Below, piece after piece: positions 7,392 to 14,539 of a DNA stretch of 15,934 nucleotides (positions within the stretch are counted from its first letter, which is position 1; every line of letters begins with the position of its first letter). Under the pieces are notes generated by a model that was not told the origin of the DNA, ran no database searches, and saw only the letters and a program-made list of their open reading frames with translations. The stretch is from NCBI GenBank assembly GCA_019428955.1, contig JAHYJF010000051.1, positions 1-15,934 on the forward strand, written 5' to 3'. This DNA is from Burkholderiaceae bacterium (lineage in GTDB: Bacteria; Pseudomonadota; Gammaproteobacteria; Burkholderiales; Burkholderiaceae_E). Both the position numbers and the translations under genes were made by a program.

Positions 7392-10116
7392 CGAGTGCCT
7401 CCTCTTCGATTTCCTCTTCGCCGAACATTTCACGCATGCGGATGGTGTTGACGATATATTCCACCGTGCCACCCCCGATCTGACTTGAAGGGAAAGACAG
7501 TCCCCAGGTCAAAACGCAATCCGGCCCATCAAGTGTGCCGGAAAGCGCATCGAGCTTTGGTTTGACGAGCCGCAGAATGAGCAGTGGTCTCCGACCGCGA
7601 ACCTGGCGATAAATCCTTGGATTGACTGTCTTTGGTAAAATCTGGTCCGGACGCGAGATGCGGAATGCCTCCCGTGCTTCGGCTATCTGCTCTGCGGTCA
7701 GACCTTCGCTCTCGTCTTCGGCCGAGCCAATTCTTCTGCTGGAGCCGCTGAAGGCAAGGACACCCTTGCGCGCAAGATCTTCATCGACCGAAAGTTCATA
7801 CGGAACCAACTCCAACCCTGCAAAGGGCAGTGAAGCCATGCCCTTCCTTGTCGAGCTGGCAACAAAAACATCCCAATGCGAAAGTTCGTTTTCAGCCCTT
7901 GCCGCGATATAGTCGCCAATTAACTTGGGATCGGTCAGAGGATTTACAGGCTTCCCGCCTGGTTCGGCGCGGTATTCGCGCAAGAAATCCGTGATTAGTC
8001 CTACGTCGAGCTCGCGCAGCAGGTGGCCTCTCGGTCGCGGTTCGAGGGCGTGATTTGCCTTGATGGCATTCGCCAGCAAGTTTTCGCCCGCTTTCATGTT
8101 CTTCTGAAACTGCTCCGCATTCAGAACGACACGGGTTGTCTCGATCAGGTTCTCCGCCAAACCGACCTTGACCGGGAATTCCTTGCCGGTCCCCATCTTG
8201 TTCCGGGCTGTAACGATCAGCGATTCCGGATGGCTGCGCACAGCCAGCCCGAACTGCTCGGGCGTGGCCTTGGCAAGCTCCATGCGCTTGAGTTGGGACT
8301 GCAGGTCGTCCATCGCCTCGTGGATGTGGGCATACCAGCCCACGCCATCCGCCGGGATCCAGACGCGGCACAGGTCCTCATAGCCAGGCCGATAGCCGAA
8401 CCAGCGGCCCATTTGCATCAAGGTATCGTACATGATCGAGTTGCGCAGGAAGTAGCTGACTGTCAGCCCCTCCAGGGTAAGGCCGCGTGAAAGGGAAAAC
8501 CCACCGATCGCAATGATCGTGACGCCGTGCTCACCCGCGTGATCGTAGTCCAGCGCCGTAGAGCGCTTCGAAGCGTTGACCTCTACCACCTTGGCTGCGA
8601 CCAGAACCTCGTGCAGCCGCGCCTGCACATCGGCCCATTCTGCGTCTTCGCGGTATTCCTGCTCCCAAACTTCATGCAGCGCCGCAATCTCCGGGTTGTG
8701 CAGCGCAGCTCGGCCCTTGCCAGCATCCACTGCCACGGCATCGCGGATACGGCTGACCAAGTCGTTGACCTGTGACCGCAAACGTCCTTGCACATCAGTA
8801 AAACGCGAGGCGTTGATCAGCATGGAAGCGTGGGCAGCCTGCTGGCCACGGGAATTGCGTATTGCCCGCGATACGATGAATGCGCGCACCGCCTGCACCA
8901 GACTGCCGGGCAGAATATCGACCGACTGGTCGATCTTGTGCTTGATTGGCAGAATATCCTGGTTGTCATCGATCAGGCGGACATGGCGATCACGGGCGTC
9001 CAGAAAAACTTTTTGCGCACCAAAGTAGTTCGATGGCGCATCAAGGCCGATGATGAAATGGCGTGGGAACAGATCCTGACGCAGCGCATCATCGTCGGTG
9101 TCGGGATCGATGAAGATGTTGGCAAAAGGCGTCGCGGTGTAGCCAACGTAACAACTGCGGTGGAAGATTGAAAGAAGCTCGCGGATCTGGCCGTTGATCC
9201 GGGTAACCTCGTCACGGGCATAAGCCGTGTTGATCGAAGCATTGTCGGCTTCATCGTCGATCACCAGCATCGGCTGGCTGACCATCTGGGTGCTCTGATG
9301 AGCAGAGTGCTCTTTCAACCATTCCAACAGGTTCTTCAACGTGCTGGAATTCTTCTTGATCACCAGGACTACGGGCACGTTGAACTGGCTGAGCTGAGCG
9401 GTAAAGGTTGTCGCCGTCGCCTTGTTGAAATCGCGCAGGGTGTTGGTCAGTGAAACCGGGAATTCGCGCTGATCAAATTGGCCCACGCCAATAAGCTTCT
9501 GGCGCTGCGCCCTGTTGACATGGGCGAGCCGCCCAGTGTCTCGGCCAATGAAGCCCTCGTCGATACGGGCTTGGGTCTGGTTACGCAGGTTGTTGTGGAT
9601 GCCCGCGATCACCACGATCAGGCGATAGCCAGCGTCGGCCGCCTTGCAGATGAGACCTGCGTAGTTCTGCGTTTTCCCGCTCTGGACATGCCCGACGACC
9701 ATGCCCCGGCGGCTCCACCCGCTGGTGTTGTTCGGGTCGCCAAGCCGGTCAAGAACCTTGTCTGTCACTTCATCTGTTGCGTCGATGACCGACTTTGGCA
9801 GCCCCTTGATGTTCAACAGCTTGCGATAGCGCCCCCAGTAGAAATCGCCGACCTCGCCATTGATCCGCGCGTCATGCAGCCAAGGGCGAAAATCCTTGGC
9901 GTCGACGATAGCGCCGAGGCCCATGCTGATGCCGTACTTTTCTTCGATCAGGCGGGCGAGCTCTTCCGCCTCGCTGTCTTCGACTTGCCCCGCGAACATT
10001 GGCGTGCTGCGCAGTTGCGTGATGATGTCGCGGATCGACTCTGCCGTATGGGGCGCTGGTTGCGACGCCATGTACATGGACGTCATGCCTTCAAGGCTGC
10101 TCAGGAGGGGTTTCAC
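7378..10116 (-). CDS. Z1 domain-containing helicase-like ATPase
   Basis: This encodes 912 residues from a GTG at 10116, overlapping the ATPase stop (GTGA, 10113-10116), with a strong AAGGAGG 4-5 nt upstream (10121-10127). Walker A is GHVQSGKT (142-149). The Walker B segment is VIDDEADNASIN, with DDEAD at 287-291. Motif III is GYTATPFAN (325-333). The conserved Z1 box MQMGRWFGYRPGYEDLCRVWI spans about 567-587, with GGFSLSRGLTLEGL just before it. These are superfamily II-type nucleic-acid-dependent ATPase features with the Z1 domain (PF10593) in the second half. The C-terminal 300 residues are unassigned. In restriction-modification-like operons Z1 proteins sit beside MutL/MORC-type ATPases and are thought to translocate on or remodel DNA; that role is inferred. 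The length is normal for the family and all motifs look intact. Confidence 0.94.
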   Translation of the reverse strand: MKPLLSSLEGMTSMYMASQPAPHTAESIRDIITQLRSTPMFAGQVEDSEAEELARLIEEKYGISMGLGAIVDAKDFRPWLHDARINGEVGDFYWGRYRKLLNIKGLPKSVIDATDEVTDKVLDRLGDPNNTSGWSRRGMVVGHVQSGKTQNYAGLICKAADAGYRLIVVIAGIHNNLRNQTQARIDEGFIGRDTGRLAHVNRAQRQKLIGVGQFDQREFPVSLTNTLRDFNKATATTFTAQLSQFNVPVVLVIKKNSSTLKNLLEWLKEHSAHQSTQMVSQPMLVIDDEADNASINTAYARDEVTRINGQIRELLSIFHRSCYVGYTATPFANIFIDPDTDDDALRQDLFPRHFIIGLDAPSNYFGAQKVFLDARDRHVRLIDDNQDILPIKHKIDQSVDILPGSLVQAVRAFIVSRAIRNSRGQQAAHASMLINASRFTDVQGRLRSQVNDLVSRIRDAVAVDAGKGRAALHNPEIAALHEVWEQEYREDAEWADVQARLHEVLVAAKVVEVNASKRSTALDYDHAGEHGVTIIAIGGFSLSRGLTLEGLTVSYFLRNSIMYDTLMQMGRWFGYRPGYEDLCRVWIPADGVGWYAHIHEAMDDLQSQLKRMELAKATPEQFGLAVRSHPESLIVTARNKMGTGKEFPVKVGLAENLIETTRVVLNAEQFQKNMKAGENLLANAIKANHALEPRPRGHLLRELDVGLITDFLREYRAEPGGKPVNPLTDPKLIGDYIAARAENELSHWDVFVASSTRKGMASLPFAGLELVPYELSVDEDLARKGVLAFSGSSRRIGSAEDESEGLTAEQIAEAREAFRISRPDQILPKTVNPRIYRQVRGRRPLLILRLVKPKLDALSGTLDGPDCVLTWGLSFPSSQIGGGTVEYIVNTIRMREMFGEEEIEEEALGDTD

Positions 10117-11606
10117 TTGTCCTCCTTCGTCTGGATCGTTGCCGCGATTATGCGCTGAGTGTCTTCCCAAGCTGATCGGAAAGGGTCGTTGTCCTTCATC
10201 AAGGCAATGATTTCCTTCATGTCTTTCTTTGCTTCCAGCATGCGTGTCAGAACTGCCTGCACCGCCTGGCTAAGGGCGTCCTCATCCACCTGATCCTGAA
10301 CGATCTGCTCTGCAGTTCCTGCCATGTCGGCAAAGAGGGTTTCAATGGGCAGCGACGCCCCAACGAGCGAGACGCAGTTGAAGAAACCGCGCCGCAAATC
10401 CGGCGGCAGGCTATCTGCAAAATCTGCAAACGCAGGATGGTCCGCATTCGGTCGATAGCGGATTTGCCCATCCGCCTGAACCCGATGCCACATTGGAAGC
10501 CGTTCATGATCGACCAGCTTCTGACCGCGCTTGTTGTAGGTGCGCTTTGACCCCGCAAGGATGCGTTCGATAACCCTCTTCAGCCGGTCGCGAACGATTG
10601 GTGGCAACTGCGCCGAGGATTTCTTGACGTCGATCTTCCAGTCGGCATCCATGCTGTTGGGAATATCAATCCTGACGCGGGACAGCTTCGTGATCTCGGA
10701 TTGACGGCAAAGGCCGAACCAGGCGCCGTAAAGTATCAGTCGTTTGCCCCGGTAAAGATAAAACCCCTGCGATTTCAGGTGGCCTTCCGGGCCGCCGATA
10801 TCCTCCCAGTCTGCTTTGCTCATCTGCTTGTGGTGCGGAAGCGTGAAACTCTGGATTTCCACGTCGCCTCGGATCAGTGTGAGCTTCTCCTCCGGATCCG
10901 TGATGGTGGCAGGGTTCTTTCGGGCGAAAGGATCCAGCGGCTGCAGGAGACGCCCGTTGAGCAGGAGGCGGAGGGGCTTTGCCTCCTCCATGAACCGATG
11001 GAACACGAGGCGGAGATGCCTTTCGGTTTCGGCAATCCTCTGGTTGATGACCTCGGCACGTTTGGCGGCATTGTGGGAGTAGCCACCGGTCAGCCGGTCC
11101 AGTTTCTGCCAGAGAACAACCGTGCCAGTCGGACCGAGGTGCTCAACGGCCGGAAGTCCTGCAAGATCATCGGGCAATTGGACTGCCCACTCATTTCGTT
11201 CCGCAACGTCGTCAAGATCCCAGATGGCAGCAGCGGTCTTTCCGGCCTTCCTCGAAATAACCGTCAGTCGTCGACACTGTGAAAAGCTTGCGCTCTTGAG
11301 CCCCAGTCCGAAGCGTCCCAAGTCTGGCTCGTCCCGGGCCGCGAGGGGATTTCTGCTACCTGGCCGCATTGCGGCAATCAAGTCTTCCTCAGCCATGCCG
11401 TCGCCGTCATCGACAATTGCGATATAGGGTTCTTCGGAAAATGTTTCAGTGATGATCTGAACGCGATGCGCGCCCGCAGTAATGGAATTGTCGATGATGT
11501 CGGAAATGGCGGTTTCAAGGGAATACCCGATATCCCTCAGCCCCTCGATCAAAGCCGCAGCGTGAGGCGTCGCATCCGCCCGTCTTGAAACGACAATTTC
11601 CTGCAT
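10113..11606 (-). CDS. GHKL ATPase, MutL/MORC-like, of a restriction-modification-type system
   Basis: This encodes 497 residues from the ATG at 11606, with GAGGG 5 nt upstream. A TTG at 11627 would add seven residues but has no better ribosome-binding site. The Bergerat fold is plain: an N-box in 'LETAISDIIDNSITAGA' with E31, D39 and N40; motif G1 IVDDGDGM (64-71); and motif G2 LGRFGLGLKSASFS (96-109), followed by 'RRLTVISR'. The GLGLKSA form and the following transducer-like region resemble MutL/MORC and Hsp90-type ATPases rather than histidine kinases. In this group, ATP-dependent dimer closure is thought to clamp DNA. The C-terminal half (about 270-497) is unassigned and ends in a helical tail (RMLEAKKDMKEIIAL). 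The gene lies 72 bp after the C5 methyltransferase and is coupled to the Z1 gene. Confidence 0.88.
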   Translation of the reverse strand: MQEIVVSRRADATPHAAALIEGLRDIGYSLETAISDIIDNSITAGAHRVQIITETFSEEPYIAIVDDGDGMAEEDLIAAMRPGSRNPLAARDEPDLGRFGLGLKSASFSQCRRLTVISRKAGKTAAAIWDLDDVAERNEWAVQLPDDLAGLPAVEHLGPTGTVVLWQKLDRLTGGYSHNAAKRAEVINQRIAETERHLRLVFHRFMEEAKPLRLLLNGRLLQPLDPFARKNPATITDPEEKLTLIRGDVEIQSFTLPHHKQMSKADWEDIGGPEGHLKSQGFYLYRGKRLILYGAWFGLCRQSEITKLSRVRIDIPNSMDADWKIDVKKSSAQLPPIVRDRLKRVIERILAGSKRTYNKRGQKLVDHERLPMWHRVQADGQIRYRPNADHPAFADFADSLPPDLRRGFFNCVSLVGASLPIETLFADMAGTAEQIVQDQVDEDALSQAVQAVLTRMLEAKKDMKEIIALMKDNDPFRSAWEDTQRIIAATIQTKEDK

Positions 11607-11678
11607 GCGAACCCTCGGAACAGCCAATACAATCTACTCTGGCGCGAACAGGTCGGCGTTACAAGCCGCGCAAGGCGG

Positions 11679-13244
11679 TCAAAGTGTCTCGCAAGTCTCG
11701 TGGGTGTCCGATTTTGTCAGGGATGCGTAGATCAATGCTGCGATTTGATGGGCAAGGAAAGGTGGGACCGCATTCCCGACCTGGACGTACTGCTGCGTCC
11801 GGTTGCCGAGGAACAGATAGTCGTCCGGAAAGGTCTGTAGCCGGGCGGCCTCGCGCACTGTCAGGCTGCGACACTGCACCGGGTCAGGGTGAATGAAGTA
11901 GTGCCCATCTTTCGAGATGTGGCTGGTCACCGTTGTTGCAGCCTCATGGGCCAGTTGAACACGGAAACGGTCGCTGAAGATACCACTGTGCCAGTTCTTG
12001 TGATCGGGGCTGAGCGCGAGGGGAAAATCCGCCGCCTTCGGGCTGTACTGACGCTCCGCACCGAACACAGCGGCGAAAAGATAGCGCCCGAGATCCGACG
12101 CCATGTGGCCCCGCGTTTCGTGCTGGGCAAGGGCCCGGAGTTCAGGTCGTTCCAGCCAACGCATCAGGTCGTCGTTGGAGGCCCCGTAGCCTGCGGGCAG
12201 GCTCGCGTCCGCGCGTTGCCCGGGCGAGCCCTTCTTCATGCGCTTCACAACATCGAGGAATGCTTGCCGGAGAGCGTCATCTCCTTGGCTCTTGTAAATG
12301 CTTGCGAGGATGTTTCCGGCACCCACGACCTCACGCTTCCAGGCCGCCGGATTATCCGGGCTGCGGCTGATACCGCTGCGAAGGGGCGGCATGTTGCCAA
12401 TGGTTTCGCCGACCGTGCGTCTTGTGCTTGAGACAGAAATGCTGGCGCCCGCCATTCGGTTGGCAAGGTCCGACCTGATACCAACGATGATGACCCGATG
12501 GCGGCGTTGTGGCACCCCGAACTCCTCGGCACGTACGATGAAGTCGGACGGCTGTTTCGGTTCCAGCAGCGTTGCCTTGCCGTCCGAAAGACGGATCGCT
12601 CGGAGTTCATAGTGGTGTGCATGCCCGGTGCCGAGCGAGGTCAAATCCTCCATCAGCATCTCAAAAACCATGCGGCTTTCGATTGTCGATGACAGCATGC
12701 CCTTCACGTTTTCCATCACGAAGGCTGCAGGGCGAAGTCGGTCCAGCACGCGGATGTACTCGCGAAAGAGATAATGCCGCGCGTCTTCTTCCGGCACATA
12801 TCCGATCTTTCCGTTGGCGCGGGCGCGCCCGACCAGCGAATAGGCCTGGCAGGGAGGGCCACCGATCAGGATCGTGTCGTCAAAATCCTTTCTCAGTCGG
12901 ACGACGACGCTGTCGATTGCTTCGGCGGCAGGCTCAGTACCCAGTTCAAGGCAACGTGCCTCAACTGTGGCGTGATCCCACGCAGCCGCATCAACCGTAG
13001 ACCAGTCCGGTTCTGCTGACTGGCCAGAATGGAAATCGACATAGGTCTTCGGCATAGCCCCGTGATCTTCGCCATAAGCGCGAACAAATGCGCGCAAGGT
13101 CAGCGTCCTGTGCGCTGATGTCTCTTTTTCAACCGAAATGCCGATTTGAAACGGAGAATGATCTCCCACACGCAGCGAAGCAAAGCCCTCGCCCAATCCA
13201 CCAGGCCCGGCAAACAGATCGACTATGCCGAAAGTGGCTGGCAA
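11679..13244 (-). CDS. DNA (cytosine-5-)-methyltransferase
   Basis: This encodes 521 residues from a TTG at 13244, supported by GAGAGG 8 nt upstream (13253-13258); no in-frame ATG or GTG fits better. All key C5-methyltransferase motifs are present. SAM-binding motif I is DLFAGPGGLGEGF (9-21). Catalytic motif IV is IGGPPCQAYS, with nucleophile C132. Motif VI is ENV (178-180). Motif VIII is PQRRHRVIIVG (245-255). Motifs IX-X are REAARLQTFPDDYLF and 'QYVQVGNAVPPFLAHQIAA'. It is longer than minimal enzymes such as M.HhaI. The region between VIII and IX, about 180 residues, is the expected target-recognition domain and carries 'MPPLRSGISRS'. The enzyme would write the self-mark of the cassette. 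The target sequence cannot be read from the protein. It heads the minus-strand defense genes and is divergent from vsr. Confidence 0.95.
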   Translation of the reverse strand: MPATFGIVDLFAGPGGLGEGFASLRVGDHSPFQIGISVEKETSAHRTLTLRAFVRAYGEDHGAMPKTYVDFHSGQSAEPDWSTVDAAAWDHATVEARCLELGTEPAAEAIDSVVVRLRKDFDDTILIGGPPCQAYSLVGRARANGKIGYVPEEDARHYLFREYIRVLDRLRPAAFVMENVKGMLSSTIESRMVFEMLMEDLTSLGTGHAHHYELRAIRLSDGKATLLEPKQPSDFIVRAEEFGVPQRRHRVIIVGIRSDLANRMAGASISVSSTRRTVGETIGNMPPLRSGISRSPDNPAAWKREVVGAGNILASIYKSQGDDALRQAFLDVVKRMKKGSPGQRADASLPAGYGASNDDLMRWLERPELRALAQHETRGHMASDLGRYLFAAVFGAERQYSPKAADFPLALSPDHKNWHSGIFSDRFRVQLAHEAATTVTSHISKDGHYFIHPDPVQCRSLTVREAARLQTFPDDYLFLGNRTQQYVQVGNAVPPFLAHQIAALIYASLTKSDTHETCETL

Positions 13245-13311
13245 ATCAGTGTCCTCTCGAATTCAAATCATTGGCTGTATACTAGGTCCGACAGATGATG
13301 CCAGGAGGCAA
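13245..13311. promoter_or_regulatory. divergent intergenic region between the C5 methyltransferase and vsr
   Basis: This 67-bp gap must hold, or overlap, the 5' signals of both genes. Seen directly: GAGAGG (minus strand, 13253-13258) for the methyltransferase TTG, AGGAGG (13303-13308) only 3 nt before the vsr ATG, and a TATACT (13278-13283) that could be a -10 box for vsr. I see no good -35 element for it, and no clear minus-strand promoter. Confidence 0.4.
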
Positions 13312-13806
13312 ATGACAGACATCGTCGACAGCCAGACCCGGTCGCGCATGATGGCCGGGATCCGTGGACGGAACACGAAGCCCGAACTGGCGCTTCGCCA
13401 TTCCTTGCATGCGCTTGGCTTGCGATATCGGCTGTACGTAAAGGGCGTTCCCGGCAAGCCTGATATCGTGCTGCCGAAGTACCATGCCGTCATCTTCGTA
13501 CATGGTTGCTTTTGGCATCGCCATGCAGGCTGCCGATATGCCACGGTTCCGGCGACGCGTCCAGAGTTCTGGACGACCAAGTTCGATGCAAATGTCGCGC
13601 GGGATGCGGCAGTTGAGTCCGCTCTTCTGAAAGCTGGCTGGCGGGTCGGAACAGTATGGGAGTGCGCCCTGCGGACCGACACCGGCATTGCGAAAACACG
13701 GGACATTGTGGCAGCGTGGCTTCATAGCGGTGACGCCGTGCTTGAGGTGGGTGAGGCGGACGTTGGAACTGCGCCACGCCCCGAACCTGATCCTGGATCG
13801 CGATAG
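13312..13806 (+). CDS. vsr: Very short patch repair (Vsr) mismatch endonuclease
   Basis: This encodes 164 residues from the ATG at 13312, with AGGAGG immediately upstream. The longer frame from 13225 would overlap the divergent methyltransferase and lacks family similarity. The Vsr signature is nearly complete: 'SRMMAGIRGRNTKPEL' with E25, 'VPGKPDIVLP' with D51, and 'VIFVHGCFWHRHAGC' with H64 and H69. These match the numbering of the catalytic residues of E. coli Vsr. C66, H71, C74 and C118 (in WECAL) are the likely structural zinc ligands. Vsr nicks 5' of the T in T:G mismatches produced when 5-methylcytosine deaminates, so it repairs damage caused by its partner methyltransferase. Here it is divergent from that gene rather than overlapping it as in E. 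coli. The C-terminal 20 residues are an acidic/proline tail outside the core fold. Confidence 0.96.
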   Translation: MTDIVDSQTRSRMMAGIRGRNTKPELALRHSLHALGLRYRLYVKGVPGKPDIVLPKYHAVIFVHGCFWHRHAGCRYATVPATRPEFWTTKFDANVARDAAVESALLKAGWRVGTVWECALRTDTGIAKTRDIVAAWLHSGDAVLEVGEADVGTAPRPEPDPGSR

Positions 13807-13828
13807 AAGAGATGGCATGTGCGCGACG

Positions 13829-13845
13829 TGTGCGCGGGGCGCACA
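13829..13845. terminator. GC-rich hairpin between convergent vsr and phage genes
   Basis: TGTGCGC (13829-13835) and GCGCACA (13839-13845) form a perfect 7-bp stem with a GGG loop in the 70-bp gap between the vsr stop and the convergent gene ending at 13877. Neither side has a T-tract. A terminator or simple structural boundary is possible. This gap is also one edge of the defense cassette. Confidence 0.35.
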
Positions 13846-13876
13846 GCCGACCGCGATGGAGGTGGATCCATGACCG

Positions 13877-14539
13877 TCATTGGTTTGTCCTCCACGGGCG
13901 CACCCGGGGCATAGCCGCCGCCACCTCCACCTCCCGCAACATGCCCCCCACTTGCAGCCCATCCCGCACCCAATCCAGCGCATGCCACCAATCTTCATAG
14001 CGGCGCCGTGCGGATGCGATCTGTTCCGGATGCGGCCGCCAGGTGACCGGGCAGGCCAGCACCTCGACCGTGCGCCATTTGCCTCGGGTCAGCAGGCGTT
14101 CGGTGCCGACCACGATGGTGGTCGCCCTCTCGCCGTGCTGGTTCGTCTTGGTCTCGACCGGCACGCAACGCGGGACGGCGCCGGGCATCCAGTCGGGAGT
14201 CAGTCCTGCGCGCGCCAGTTCCGCCACGCGGATCGCCATGCGGATGCCGCCGAGACTGTCGGGGATACCGGCGACGGTGGCGGCGATCACCTCGGCATCG
14301 GGATGGGTGTAACTGCCCATCTTGTGCTGTCCGCCGTCGACTTTGCAGCCCAGCGCGGCGCGTTGCAGCAGGACATATTCGAGGCCAAAGCCGAAGGCTT
14401 CCTCGGTCACGTCCTTTGGCGGCGGCAGTTCCAGCTGCGCTTGTTCTACGCGAAATGCCCATTCCAGCGCCGCCTGCGCGCCCAGCGCGCACTTGACCCG
14501 CGTGCCGCCCGTGCGTCCGATCTGTCGCTGCAGGGTCAT
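13877..14539 (-). CDS. hypothetical phage protein, third gene of the replication block
   Basis: This encodes 220 residues from the ATG at 14539, overlapping the stop of the HTH gene (ATGA, 14536-14539), with a G-rich stretch just upstream. I do not recognise a family. Visible features are an N-terminal helical region (ALGAQAALEWAFRVEQAQLE), a central 'VLLQRAALGCKVDGGQHKMG' segment with H72 and C65, a 'THPDAEVIAATVAGIP' motif, and a basic region ending 'RRRYEDWWHALDWVRDGL'. There is no signal peptide or membrane span. The regular spacing of Cys, His and Asp in residues 65-81 is suggestive but does not define a site. Its place after a VRR-NUC nuclease and an initiator-like protein suggests a role in phage replication or late-gene control; this rests on context only. 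Confidence 0.68.
   Translation of the reverse strand: MTLQRQIGRTGGTRVKCALGAQAALEWAFRVEQAQLELPPPKDVTEEAFGFGLEYVLLQRAALGCKVDGGQHKMGSYTHPDAEVIAATVAGIPDSLGGIRMAIRVAELARAGLTPDWMPGAVPRCVPVETKTNQHGERATTIVVGTERLLTRGKWRTVEVLACPVTWRPHPEQIASARRRYEDWWHALDWVRDGLQVGGMLREVEVAAAMPRVRPWRTNQ

Noticed and set aside
11607..11678. Terminator between the C5 methyltransferase and the GHKL ATPase
   Set aside because: Only a 4-bp stem (CCGC/GCGG) with no T-tract is visible, so the two genes may well share a transcript.
13225..13311. Longer N-terminal extension of Vsr
   Set aside because: It would run antisense through the start of the divergent methyltransferase, and the added residues have no family similarity. 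The ATG at 13312 follows an AGGAGG and matches the family start and catalytic numbering.
4351..13806. DISARM or BREX system
   Set aside because: A C5 methyltransferase and a helicase-like protein are present, but there is no DrmA/DrmB (DUF1998), no phospholipase D protein, no PglZ, no BrxC/BrxL and no class-specific adenine methyltransferase.
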